From Heterostelium multicystogenum (lineage: Eukaryota; Evosea; Eumycetozoa; Acytosteliales; Acytosteliaceae): a DNA stretch of 15,015 bases. Where the stretch lies: the NCBI GenBank assembly GCA_003667245.1, contig RCNN01000327.1, forward strand, positions 1 to 15,015, read 5' to 3'. Every line of letters begins with the position of its first letter. Position 1 is the stretch's first letter. A program made the translations under genes and the position numbers. Below the pieces are notes generated by a model that made no database searches, was not told where the DNA came from, and was given only the letters and a program-made list of their open reading frames with translations. Shown here in pieces: positions 1 to 9,464 of this stretch.

Positions 1-764
<764 letters not shown>

Positions 765-836
765 GTGCACTTTGTAACAGCCTGGTGCCGGGTTTTAACG
801 GCAATCGAGTGCGCCATGTTTTGCGCGCTCACAGCA

Positions 837-872
837 AGCCCGCGGCCCGTCAGGTTCGCGGGCTTTTTTTTG
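837..872 (+). terminator. Rho-independent terminator after aguA
   Basis: An 8-bp perfect stem AGCCCGCG / CGCGGGCT encloses a 12-nt loop and runs into a tract of eight T on the plus strand. It lies 73 bp after the aguA stop codon and is the natural end of that transcript. Confidence 0.85.
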
Positions 873-1265
873 TGTGGCAAGTGCCGACAAAACCGGGCAC
901 ATTGGCAAATCAGCTCTTGTATCGCTGTTGCGACACACACAGCACGGTGTATGACTAAGCGGTTCTGTCATAAACCTTGAGTAAGTTAGCCGCTCATGCC
1001 GTCGGAGAGAGCGCTTGAAATAATGCCGATATCACCTGATGTACACGCGCACGTTCCACCCTTTGCGGGTGAACGGTGACGCGATCCACGCGCGCTGGCG
1101 CTTCTGGTTGAAGGCAAACGGTTCGCGGCAGATTCAGGCACGCCCGACCCGCCCGGGTGATGAGCGAACGGTACCCCGGCGGGGCTGTTCAGCGAGGACG
1201 AGGTGGCCAGGCGTTGTGTGAATTGATGCAAGGCTGACGGTTGTTTTCAATGTTGCACTGGACCT
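873..1265. other. intergenic stretch, no convincing gene
   Basis: About 390 bp between the aguA terminator and a REP doublet. Short open frames exist on both strands (for example 1039-1221 plus and 986-1231 minus), but none has a good ribosome binding site, a recognisable motif or a family resemblance. Given the indel load of this part of the window, a small frame-broken gene at about 1000-1230 cannot be excluded. I see no promoter or RNA gene here that I would defend. Confidence 0.4.
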
Positions 1266-1267
1266 TG

Positions 1268-1400
1268 TGGTGAGGGAGCTTGCTCCCGCTTGGGCTGCGC
1301 AGCAGCCCCAAAACAGATCATCGAGTTCTATCTGAAAAAACACAGTCGCCTATTTTGGGGGCGCTTCGCACCCCAGCGGGAGCAAGCTCCCTCGCCACGC
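1268..1400. repeat. REP doublet (REPIN-like inverted pair)
   Basis: Two copies of a Pseudomonas REP sequence face each other. The left copy (about 1268-1311) has GTGAGGGAGCTTGCTCCCGC followed by a second small palindrome, GCTGCGCAGCAGC. The right copy (about 1358-1400) reads, on the minus strand, as the same core followed by GGGGTGCGAAGCGCCCC. They are separated by about 46 bp. Inverted REP pairs of this kind are typical mobile-like intergenic repeats of the fluorescens group, mobilised by RAYT transposases encoded elsewhere. The pair sits just beyond the 3' end of the minus-strand receptor gene and could also act as an mRNA-end structure. Confidence 0.85.
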
Positions 1401-1407
1401 AAGCCTG

Positions 1408-3483
1408 TTAGAAACTGTAGGTTCCGGTCACCACCAGACTGCGCGGGTCGCCGAACTGAATCTGCGCCGCACTCGTCGCTGACGCGTAGTATGTCTTGTC
1501 GCTGATATTGTTCAGCGCCGCCCGCACATCCCATTCCTTCTGCCGGAACCCGGCCAGTGCGTCCCAACGCCCATAACCCGGGCAACGCCACCGTGTTGGC
1601 GTTATCCGCATAGCGCTCACCCACCAGCGTCAGCCCGGTTTCCGCGTACCCAGCCCATCTCCGGTTTCCAGGTGACGAACAGGCTCGCGTTGCGCTTGGC
1701 CACGTCGCTGATGCGCTTGCCTTCAAAGCCATTGTTGTCTTTCACCACCGTGGCGTCCTGCAGGCCGACGCCACCGCGCACGTACCAGTTGCCGATGATC
1801 TTGCCGGTAGCGGTCAACTCCACGCCACGGGAACGCTGCTCGCCGCTGAGCAGGGGTGATGGTCGGGTCCAGCGGGTCGCGGGTGCGGCGGTTGTAGAGC
1901 TCCAGTTCATACACCGCCAGGGTGGTGCTCAGGCGGTCGTCGAGCCAGTCGCTCTTGACCCCGATTTCCTTCTGTTTGGTCAGCTCCGGGCTCAGGTCGT
2001 TGGCGTTGCCCGTGGCATTGGGCGTGATGCCGATCAGGCCGCCGCCGGTCGGCGAGAACGTCTTGCTCCACGAGGCATAGAACGAATGGTGTTCCAGCGG
2101 CGTCCAGACCAGGCCCACGCGCGGGCTGGTGCTGTGGCTCACGACCTGCTCCGAGGCGTTGGTCAGCTTGTTGGTGGACTCCACATCAAAAGCGGTCATA
2201 GCGCAAGCCGGCGAGCAGTTGCCATTGATCGTTCAGGCGCAGTTGGTCCTGCACATACAGGCCCTGGCTTTGCGCTTCGGTGTGACTGCTGCTGAATGCC
2301 GGCAGGCGACCGTAGTGGCGCAGGTCCGGGTTGGGGTTGTACACATCCACGCTCGGCAACAGCGGCGAGCGGCGCTCGATAGAGTTTCGGGTCACGGCGC
2401 TGGTTGCCCAATTCCACTCCGGTGAGCAAGCGATGCTCCAGGCCGAAGGTGGTGAAGCCGCCTTCCAGTTCGACGTTGTTGAGGATGTTGCGGGTGGTCA
2501 AGTCCTGCTGCCAGCGCTGGCGCCCGACCTTGCCGGTTTTTGGGTCGTAGCTGACGGCGTAAGTGTTATCGAAGTCGCTGTCCAGGGTGAACACGCCCAA
2601 CGTATGGCGCAGTTGCCAACTGTCGTTCAGCTCATAGGCAAGCCGCGAACGCAGGGATTGGGACGTGTCGTCGATGTAATCGCGCTTGTCACCATAAGTG
2701 GTGCGCGGCTGACATCTGCCGGCCGCCCATTGACCCCGGAATGCCCCGGTCAGGCGTGCGGTTGTAGCGGCTGTATTCGTACTGCACCAGCCAGTTCAGG
2801 TCGGGGCTCAGTTGCCAGCTCATGGACGGCGCAAACAGTTGGCGATTGCCGCTGACGCCGTCGCGGAAACTGTTGTTGTCCTGGTTGCCCATGTTCAGGC
2901 GCAGGCTGATGGTATCGGTGGGGTCGGTGCTGAGGTCGGCGTACAGGCTGCGCAAATCATTGCTGCCGCCCTGGGCCTCGATGCTGGAGGCGCGACCGGC
3001 CTGGGGCAGCTTGCTCACCCGGTTGACGATGCCACCTTGGCCGCCGCGGCCGTATAACACGGCTGCCGGGCCCTTGAGTACTTCGATGCGTTCGATGTTG
3101 TGCAGGTCGCGCACGTATTGGCTGTCGTCGCGAACGCCGTCCAGGTAGAAGTCGTTGCTGGCGTCGAAGCCGCGGATGCGCAGGCTGTCGAACCGTGTGT
3201 CGGCGCCGCTGCTGACGTTGGGTATACCGCTCAAGGCCTGGCCCAGGTCATTGGTGCCGTAGGAACGCAGGTTGTCGGTTTTTACCGAGTCGATGGCCTG
3301 GGGCACATAACGCACGGGTGTGGCGGTGCGGGTGGCGGTGCTGGTTTCCTTGACGCGCGGGTCGTCCTCTTCAGCTTCGGCGCTCACGGAGGTTTCCGGC
3401 AGGACAGTGGCAGCGCAGGTAAATCCGGCAGACAGCAGGACAGAGAGCCCAAGGGTCATGGGCGTCAGGCGAAGGGCAGGCAT
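1408..3483 (-). pseudogene. TonB-dependent siderophore receptor, frameshifted
   Basis: Outer-membrane receptor for ferric siderophore uptake energised by TonB-ExbB-ExbD. The start ATG (3483-3481) opens a signal peptide (MPALRLTPMTLGLSVLLSAG...). The plug domain follows (about residues 60-160), with LGQALSGIPNV, the very typical RIRGFDASNDFYLDGVRDD, and IERIEVLKGPAAVLYGRGG then GGIVNRVSK. The beta-barrel segments follow, ending in VVTGTYSF with a C-terminal Phe before the TAA at 1410-1408. The total span (about 690 codons) is normal. The frame changes six times (near 2.7, 2.39, 2.19, 1.86, 1.65 and 1.58 kb), each in the direction of one added base. The plug resembles catecholate receptors of the Fiu/CirA kind, but the ligand cannot be named. 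Iron control is suggested by the Fur-like site upstream. Confidence 0.9.
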
Positions 3484-3526
3484 CGGGGTGTGTCCAAAAA
3501 GGTTGGCAGAATAAAAAGCGCGTTAA

Positions 3527-3541
3527 TGGTAATGCTTACTA
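3527..3541 (-). promoter_or_regulatory. candidate Fur box of the receptor gene
   Basis: TGGTAATGCTTACTA matches the 7-1-7 Fur half-site model TGATAATnATTATCA at about 10 of 14 informative positions. It lies about 45-60 bp upstream of the receptor start, where an iron repressor site is expected. The match is moderate, so this is an inference supported by position and by the function of the gene. Confidence 0.45.
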
Positions 3542-3709
3542 TTTGCGCAGGTTATCTATTCCTAGGCGGACCTTTCTGAAAAATGTTACGGCGTATGTTT
3601 TTCAAGGGTATTCGACCGATTCTCGAAACAGTCTGAAAGCCGATCCGGGGTTTTTCCCAATTGTGCGTAAGACTAATCTGCCGGTCATCAACATCCATTG
3701 GAGCCCGTC

Positions 3710-4449
3710 ATGTCGGCAGCCACACTTCACTACATTTACGACCCGCTGTGCGGCTGGTGTTACGGCGCCGAGCCGCTGCTGAGCGCCGCCCGGAGCGTGT
3801 TATCGATCCAGTTGCATGGCGGCGGCATGATGACCGGCGCGAATCGCCAATCCGTATCGCCGCAGTTGCGTGACTACGTAATGCCCCACGACCGGCGCAT
3901 CGCCGAGTACACCGGGCAACCGTTTGGCGAAGCGTATTTCGAAGGTTTGTTGCGGGACCACGGTGCGGTGTTCGATTCAGCACCGCCAACCAGCGCCGTG
4001 CTGGCCGCAGAAAAAATCGCCGGTCGAGGCCTGGAACTGCTGGCGCGTCTGCAAACGGCGCACTACGTCGAAGGTCGCCGAATTGCCGATAAGGACGTGC
4101 TGCTGACCCTGGCCGAATCCATCGGTTTGGATCCCCGGGTCTTCACCGCCGCGTTCAGTGAAAATCCTTGGCGCAGCAACTCAAGCGCACATCAATGACA
4201 GCCGCCAATGGCTGGCAAAAGTCGGCGGCCAGGGCTTCCCCCACACTGGCCCTGGAGCAGAATGGGCAACTGCAATTGCTCGATATCAGCCCCTGGTTGG
4301 GCAAGCCAGAAGCCTTCGTTGAGTGGCTGAGACAAAGAGTCGCAATTTCGATTCAACCCACCCAATCGAGTGCACCAATGTGTGGCCTGCAGGGGTGTGC
4401 AGATCCAGGAAAGCGCTTGATAGAGCCTTGCGCAATGATGGCTATTTAA
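3710..4449 (+). pseudogene. DsbA-family (thioredoxin-fold) protein with CGWC, frameshifted
   Basis: Thioredoxin-fold protein of the DsbA/FrnE superfamily. The start ATG at 3710 follows GGAG at about 3700-3703, six bases away. The N-terminus MSAATLHYIYDPLCGWCYG carries the active-site pair C14-x-x-C17 with no signal peptide, so a cytoplasmic thiol-disulfide role is likely. The helical insert follows, then the GGQGFPTL segment with the cis-proline expected near the C-terminal half of the fold. The frame moves twice by one added base: near 4165 (C added in AATC-CTTGG) and near 4240 (five C where four are needed). The last codons after about 4350 may also be frame-altered, so the true C-terminus is uncertain. 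It stands alone between the receptor and the porin genes. The physiological substrate is unknown. Confidence 0.78.
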
Positions 4450-4563
4450 TGTTTCTTAGACTTTTTTAGCCTAAATACAGAAGATTCACGAAATTGACAC
4501 ACAGTAAAGGGCGCGGATAGGATTCGCCCCAACGCCTGTGGCTAACCGCCATGACTTCCCCAA

Positions 4564-4610
4564 TAAAAAAAGGCCCGCGGCATTTTACGTCGTCCGCGGG
4601 CCTTTTTTTA
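4564..4610. terminator. strong bidirectional terminator
   Basis: Perfect 17-base inverted arms: seven A, then GGCCCGCGG, a 13-nt loop, CCGCGGGCC, then seven T. It closes the DsbA-like transcript 115 bp after its apparent stop. It stands only 84 bp before the porin start, so the porin promoter must lie between the terminator and about 4690, or the transcript must pass through the hairpin. Confidence 0.88.
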
Positions 4611-4693
4611 TCTGGGAAAGTCGACACCAGAAAAGCAACACGGAGCCTGGTGTCACAGCGCGTACTCAACCAGTAATAAGGAATATAAGAAAA

Positions 4694-5981
4694 ATGTTGA
4701 AGCAACGGATGGGGCTGATCGCTCTGGGGATTTTGAGCGCTACGCAAGCAATGGCTGACGACCAATCCCAATCGAAGGGTTTTGTTGAAGACAGCCACCT
4801 GAACATCGCGGCACGCAACGCTTACATCAGCCGCGACTACAAAAACGGCAAGCAAGACAAAGCCGAATGGGGCCAGGGCTTTATCGGCAAGTTCGAATCC
4901 GGTTTCACCCAAGGCACCGTTGGTGTGGGTGTGGACGTGATCGGCCAATACGCCATTCGCCTGGATGGTGGTAAAGGTCGCAGCGGCGCTGGCGGTATCG
5001 ACTTCTTCAAGCAAGGCGACAGCGGCGAAGCGGCCAACGACCTGGCCAAGGGCGGCGCTGCCGTCAAGGCACGCATCTCCAACACCGTGATCAAGTACGG
5101 TGATCAGATGCCAGCCGTGCCGGTCCTGGAATACGACAACTCCCGCCTGTTGTCCGAAACCTATACCGGTACCTCGATCGTCTCCAAGGAAATCGCCGGC
5201 CTGCAGCTGGACGCTGGTCACTTCACCAAGGAAGCTCGCAAGAGCGCCGAGGGTTCCGACAGTGGCGCGCTGAAAAGCATCGACTACATCGGCGGTAGCT
5301 ACAAATTCACCGAAAGCCTGTCGGCAGCGCTCTACGCTTCCAACATGCAGGACGTGCTGAAGAAGCAATACGTCAACGTCAACTACGTGCTGGCCCTGCC
5401 AGAGAAGCAATCGTTGACCTTCGACTTCAACGGCTACAAGACCAAGCTCGACCGTAGCTTCGCCCTGGAAAACCAAGGTGACGCCGACGCTCGCGACAAC
5501 AAAATCTGGAGCCTGGGCGCCACGTGGGCCGTTGGCCCGCACAGCTTCACCGTGGCTCACCAGCGCAGCACCGGTGACACCGGTTACCTGTTATGGCGGC
5601 TACCGCAACGCAGGCGGCATCGGCGACGGTGGCAACACCATCCTGCTGGCCAACTCCTACTGGTCTGACTTCAACGGCAAGGACGAGCGCTCCTGGCAAG
5701 CAGGCTACGGCCTGGACTTCAGCGCCTTCGGCGTGCCTGGCCTGACCTACAACATCGCCTACGTGCGCGGCACCAACATTGACGACGGTTCCAACCGCGG
5801 CAGTGGCACCGAGCGTGAAATCTTCAACCAGTTCAAATACGTAGTACAGAGCGGCCCGGCGAAAGACCTGAGCCTGCGTGCCCGTGCGTCGTGGTTGCGC
5901 GTTTCCAACAACGCCAGCAACTACAACGTGGGTGGTAACGAGATCCGCCTGTTCGCCGACTACCCAATCAACGTTTTCTAA
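4694..5981 (+). pseudogene. OprD-family outer-membrane porin (one frameshift)
   Basis: OprD-family porins are 18-strand outer-membrane channels of pseudomonads that admit amino acids, small peptides or carboxylates. The start ATG at 4694 is preceded by AAGGA at about 4678. It encodes a signal peptide ending in ATQAMA-DD, then FVEDSHLNIAARNAYISRDY, the family's first strand with the usual aromatic and Arg residues. The end is ADYPINVF with a terminal Phe, then TAA at 5979-5981. The length (about 428 residues after correction) matches the family. There is a single frame change near 5590: one extra T in GGTTACCTGT-TATGGCGGC, after which YGGYRNAGGIGDGGNTIL continues normally. It resembles the OprE/OprQ branch, but specificity cannot be read from sequence. 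An in-silico correction of one base gives a complete porin, so it is probably functional. Confidence 0.9.
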
Positions 5982-6013
5982 TTGATTCGGCGTCGCGCCT
6001 GATTCAAGGCGAT

Positions 6014-6043
6014 AAAAAACCCCGACTGGTTCGGGGTTTTTTT
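6014..6043. terminator. bidirectional terminator between convergent genes
   Basis: AAAAAACCCCGA, loop CTGGT, then TCGGGGTTTTTTT. It lies 33 bp after the porin stop and 11 bp past the end of the minus-strand hydrolase, so it can end both convergent transcripts. Confidence 0.88.
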
Positions 6044-6053
6044 ATGCCTGCGA

Positions 6054-6829
6054 TCAGCGCTTGCTGGCGGCTGCGATGATCACATCTGCGACCTTTTGCG
6101 GCTGCGACAGCATCGGCACATGGCTGGTTTGCACCACGGTGGTGGTGGCATTGATTTTCTTCGCGTAGGCCTGCCTCCAGGCCCGGGTCGATCATGCGGT
6201 CCTTGGCAGCGACGATGTAATAGTTGGGTTTGGTTTTCCAGGCGGCGACCGTGATTTTATCGTCGAACGCCTTGCCCAGAATCGGCCCCTGGGTCAACGG
6301 CAATCAGGTTGGCCTGGTCGGCAGGCAAGTCCTGGGCGAAGTTTTTCGCCACGGACGCGGCGGGCAAATACAGGTAGCCGGAAGCGTCGGCACTGATGGT
6401 CTCGATACCCGGCGGGGTTGGGTAGCCTTTCTCGGACTCGCAGAACTCTGGCCCTCGGACGGCGCGAACGCGGCCACATAAACCAGTGCCTTGACCTTGT
6501 CGCTGGTGCCGCCCTGAGTGATCACACTGCCGGCCCACGAATGGCCCACCAGAACCACCCGCCCACTCTGGGCATCAATCACCCGCTGGGCGGCGGCCAC
6601 ATCATCGGCCAGGGACGTCAGCGGGTTTTGCACCGCCACCACCTTCAAGCCTTTGGCCTGCAACAGCGGAATCACCTTGTTCCAGCTGGAGCCATCGGCA
6701 AAGGCGCCGTGTACCAGCACCACGGTGGTGTCCGGACAGCGCCGGGGTGGCGGCATAGGCCTGGCCGGTGAGCATCGCGGCGGCCATCAGTGTAGGCAGC
6801 AACAGGGTTTTGAATGTGGATTTAAGCAT
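6054..6829 (-). pseudogene. exported alpha/beta hydrolase, frameshifted
   Basis: Alpha/beta-hydrolase fold enzyme, probably an esterase-like hydrolase exported to the periplasm. The start ATG (6829-6827) opens a signal peptide, MLKSTFKTLLLPTLMAAAML, with cleavage after AYA. Next come the first core strand and oxyanion segment TTVVLVHGAFADGSSW and the nucleophile elbow GHSWAGS (Ser codon at about 6538-6540). A late TSHVPMLSQPQKVADVI segment supplies the catalytic His, and the gene ends ASKR-TGA at 6056-6054. The length, about 258 codons, is normal. The frame changes four times: three single-base additions (near 6740, 6300 and 6180) and one net loss (near 6450). The gene is convergent with the porin and divergent from the tautomerase operon. 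The substrate cannot be deduced. Confidence 0.83.
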
Positions 6830-7089
6830 GTGGGGCACGTCCGTAAGTGAGGGGTTATCGGCCAGCACTCAAGGCGTTTGCAGCCTGCCTTAAGCATGTA
6901 GGCAAGACGCGCGGGGAGGGCGGTTATTCCAGGGAGCAGTAAAAAAAAACGCAGCGCCGGACGTCTCGATTGATTACATAGCATCACTAATGAAGTACTC
7001 CGACCCACCTTTATCCACCTCAAGCAACCTCTTAAATTGGCCTCACTGCCTGCCCACCATGTCGATGGGCAAGTCACTGGAGCCTTGTC

Positions 7090-7304
7090 ATGCCATTTGT
7101 CAGCGTACGTATCACCCGCGACGGCGTTACCTCGGAGCAGAAAGCCCAGGTCATTGCCGAAATCACCGAAACCCTCGAACGCGTCCTCAACAACGCCCGG
7201 ACCTGACCCACATCGTCATCGAAGAAGTCGACACCGATAACTGGGGCTACGCCGGCATCACCACCACCCAGTACCGCAAACAGCTCGCGGAAAATCCGTC
7301 ATGA
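7090..7304 (+). pseudogene. 4-oxalocrotonate tautomerase-family protein (one frameshift)
   Basis: Small tautomerase of the 4-OT superfamily. Translation starts MPFVSVRITRDGVTSEQKAQ, so after removal of Met the catalytic Pro-1 is present, the hallmark of the family. The rest (about 70 residues, ending TTTQYRKQLAENPS) has the normal length. One base appears to be missing near 7193: AACAACGCCCGG where the family's N-K/N-R-P-D-L reading needs one more C. The start at 7090 follows GGAG at 7079-7082. The stop codon TGA (7302-7304) overlaps the ATG of the next gene (ATGA), so the two are translationally coupled. The substrate is unknown; Pro-1 supports keto-enol tautomerase chemistry. Confidence 0.83.
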
Positions 7305-7954
7305 GCACGCCTGTCACCATCGACTTCATCTCCGACGTGGTGTGCCCGTGGTGCGCCCTGGGCGCCACCGCCCTGGAACAAGCCATCGACAACCTGGTGG
7401 GCGAAGTGACGGTTGAACTGACCTTCAAACCCTTCGAACTCAACCCCGACATGCCGGCCGAAGGCGAAAACGCCGTTGCCCACATGATGCGCAAATACGG
7501 GCGCAGCGCTGAAGAAGTTGCCAGCGGCAAAAGGATGTTGATGGAGCGGGGTGCGGCCATCGGCTTCACCTTCGACCTGGAAAAACGCAGCCACTTCTAC
7601 AACACCTTCGACGCCCATCGGTTGCTGTTTTGGGCGTTGCAGCAAGGGCGCCAGCTCGAGCTGAAAAAGGCGCTGTTGCGCGGGTATTTCAGCGATGGCC
7701 AGAACGTCAGCGACCACGAAACCCTGGCGCGTCTGGCCGCCGAAGCCGGGCTGGATATTGAAGGCGCACGACGGGTGCTGGGCTCTACCGCCTACGCCAA
7801 TGAAGTGCGCGAGCTGGAAGCGTTCTACCGCGAGCACGGCATCAACTCCGTACCGGCCATGGTCCTCAATGGCCGCCAGTTGGTCTCTCCGGGTCGCAAA
7901 TCAGTCAGTTACTACGAACAGATGCTGCGGGAAATGTCCGCCGCGGCTGCTTGA
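7301..7954 (+). CDS. FrnE-type DsbA family oxidoreductase
   Basis: Complete 217-residue thioredoxin-fold oxidoreductase of the FrnE/DsbA group (related to 2-hydroxychromene-2-carboxylate isomerase by fold). Residues 5-21 read VTIDFISDVVCPWCALG with the redox motif C15-P-W-C18. Residues 183-188 (SVPAMV) hold the cis-Pro185 that faces it in the fold. There is no signal peptide, so it acts in the cytoplasm. It is the only gene in the left half of the window without a detectable indel. The start codon overlaps the tautomerase stop (ATGA) and the SDR gene begins 30 bp downstream, which indicates one operon. Homologues are implicated in thiol redox or polyketide-related chemistry, but no specific role can be assigned. 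Confidence 0.92.
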   Translation: MSTPVTIDFISDVVCPWCALGATALEQAIDNLVGEVTVELTFKPFELNPDMPAEGENAVAHMMRKYGRSAEEVASGKRMLMERGAAIGFTFDLEKRSHFYNTFDAHRLLFWALQQGRQLELKKALLRGYFSDGQNVSDHETLARLAAEAGLDIEGARRVLGSTAYANEVRELEAFYREHGINSVPAMVLNGRQLVSPGRKSVSYYEQMLREMSAAAA

Positions 7955-7984
7955 ACCATCCATTTTCCATATAGAGGTTTCATC

Positions 7985-8621
7985 ATGAGCAATTCGAAAA
8001 AAGTCGTTGTGATCACCGGTGCATCCCAAGGCCTGGGCGCTTGCTGCAGTGAAGGCTTACCGCGAGCTGGATTTACCGCGTGGTTGCCACCTCCCGGTCG
8101 ATCAACCGTCGACGGATCCGGACATCCTCACCGTGGCGGCGACATCGCCGACCCGGCCACCGCCGAGCGCGTCATCCGCGAAGGCGTAGCGCGTTTTGGC
8201 CGCATCGACAGCCTGATCAACAACGCCGGGATTTCGTTGCCAAAACCGTTCACCAGCTACACCCACGAAGACTACGTAAACGTGTTGGCGGTGAACCTGA
8301 ACGGGTTCTTCTACATCACCCAACTGGCGATTACCGAGATGCTGAAACAGGGCGCCGGGCACATCGTCAACATCACCACCAGCCTGGTGGACCACGCGAT
8401 TGATGGCGTGCCTTCGGTGCTGGCCTCGCTGACCAAAGGCGGGCTGAACTCGGCGACCAAATCGCTGGCGATTGAAATACGCCAAGCGCGGGATTCGCGT
8501 GAACGCGGTGAGCCCAGGGATTATCAAGACGCCGATGCATGGGGAAGAGACGCCATGCGGCGTTGGGCAGCCTGCATCCGGTGGGGCAGCACATGGGTGA
8601 AGCGCGGGATATTGCGCAGGC
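7985..8621 (+). pseudogene. short-chain dehydrogenase/reductase, 5' part, split by IS21
   Basis: NAD(P)-dependent SDR-family protein, third gene of the tautomerase/FrnE cluster. The start ATG follows GAGG seven bases upstream. The nucleotide-binding TGASQGLG, the GDIAD segment, NNAG and NITTS motifs are all visible. At the position of the classical YxxxK pair the sequence reads A-S-L-T-K (codons 8423-8437): Lys is kept and Tyr is replaced by Ala. Indels occur near 8041, 8072, 8107 and 8142, with two extra bases at about 8477 and 8551. The gene is then cut by an IS21 element; the target copy CAGGC is 8617-8621. Reading into the element would add about 11 foreign residues and stop at TAA 8656-8658. 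The C-terminal codons lie at 11263-11346. Confidence 0.88.
8617..8621. repeat. target-site duplication, left copy (CAGGC)
   Basis: CAGGC immediately precedes the TGCGG end of the element and recurs immediately after its CCGCA end at 11263-11267. Removing the element and one copy restores the SDR reading GCG CAG GCG ATT GTG. Confidence 0.9.
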
Positions 8622-8677
8622 TGCGGATTTCGGTGAACGTGACCGAGCGTTTCGCTAATACGTGACCGGTGCTTCCA
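8622..8677 (+). repeat. left-end transposase-site repeats of IS21
   Basis: The terminal TGCGGATTTCG (8622-8632) is followed by CGTGACCGAGCGTTTCG at 8638-8654 and a weaker copy, CGTGACCGGTGCTTCCA, at 8661-8677. Spacing is 22-23 bp. A single inverted core, CGGTCACG, follows at 8712-8719, inside the end of istB. Confidence 0.75.
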
Positions 8678-8714
8678 CCCCGGTTGCGCGGGTTCTGGAT
8701 TGTAATCGCATCGG

Positions 8715-9464
8715 TCACGATGCGGCTTGTTCCTCGGCTTTTTTTCGGCGCAGCGACTCGCCTTTCATCGTCAGTCGGTAGGCGTTGTGCACCAGGCGGT
8801 CGAGGATGGCATCGGCCAGGGTCGGGTCGTTGATCCAGCCGTGCCAGTGCTCGATGGGCAGTTGGCTCGTCAGGATGGTGGAGCGGCTGCCAGCGCGGTC
8901 GTCGATCACCTCCAGCAGGTCATGCCGGGCTCCTTCCTCCAGCGGGGCTAGCGCCCAGTCGTCCAGCACCAGGACGTCGACCTTTGCCAGCTGTTGCAGG
9001 GTACGGCCGAAGCTGCCGTCGCCATGAGCGATGCGCAGTTGTTCCAGCAGGCGCGGGGTGCGCAGGTACAGGGTGCTATAGCCCTGGCGGCAGGCCTGGT
9101 TGCCCAGGGCGCAGGCCAGCCAGGTTTTGCCGGCACCGGTCGGGCCGGTCAGCAGCAGGTTGTGCTGCTGGCGGATCCAGTCGCCACTGGCCAGGGTGGC
9201 GATCAGACGCTCGTCCAGGGCGCGTCCGGAGCGGCGGTCGAGATCTTCCAGGCAGGCGTTGGCGTACTTGAGCTTGGCCTTCTTGCGCAGCCGTACCAGG
9301 CGCTGGTTGTCACGCCAGGCCAGTTCGCGGTCGAGCAGTAGGCCGAGGCGTTCATCGAAGCTCAGGCTGTGGCTGGCCGGCAGCGTCCATTGCTCTTCCA
9401 GGGCGCGGGCCATGCCGTCCAGGCGTAGCTGGTGCAGTTGATTCAGGGTGTGTTGCGGCATCAT
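8715..9464 (-). CDS. istB: IS21 IstB, AAA+ ATPase transposition helper
   Basis: Helper ATPase that loads on target DNA and stimulates the IstA transposase. I choose the ATG at 9464-9462 (protein [20 protein letters not shown]...), because AGGAG stands seven bases upstream and the resulting 249 residues are the family's usual size. The longer upstream open frame merely shadows istA. Visible motifs are the IstB N-terminal helical region (1-100), Walker A GPTGAGKT (107-114), Walker B VLVLDDW (164-170), sensor-like LTSQLP (198-203) and a basic C-terminus. The stop is TGA at 8717-8715. The gene overlaps the 3' end of istA by 113 bp, so translation is likely coupled. Confidence 0.95.
   Translation of the reverse strand: MMPQHTLNQLHQLRLDGMARALEEQWTLPASHSLSFDERLGLLLDRELAWRDNQRLVRLRKKAKLKYANACLEDLDRRSGRALDERLIATLASGDWIRQQHNLLLTGPTGAGKTWLACALGNQACRQGYSTLYLRTPRLLEQLRIAHGDGSFGRTLQQLAKVDVLVLDDWALAPLEEGARHDLLEVIDDRAGSRSTILTSQLPIEHWHGWINDPTLADAILDRLVHNAYRLTMKGESLRRKKAEEQAAS

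Noticed and set aside
1006..1240. possible frame-broken small gene between aguA and the REP pair
   Set aside because: Fragments of plausible protein appear in more than one frame, but no family could be recognised and no start site stands out.
1672..2295. 207-codon plus-strand open frame
   Set aside because: It is antisense to the TonB-dependent receptor barrel and has no recognisable domain; high-GC antisense frames are common.
4494..4522. TTGACA as a -35 box for the porin gene
   Set aside because: The matching -10 position is poor, and a strong terminator lies between this site and the porin start.
4466..5560. 364-codon open frame on the minus strand
   Set aside because: It lies antisense to the OprD porin in high-GC DNA, shows no family motif and runs through the strong terminator at 4564-4610. 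It is a shadow of the porin gene.
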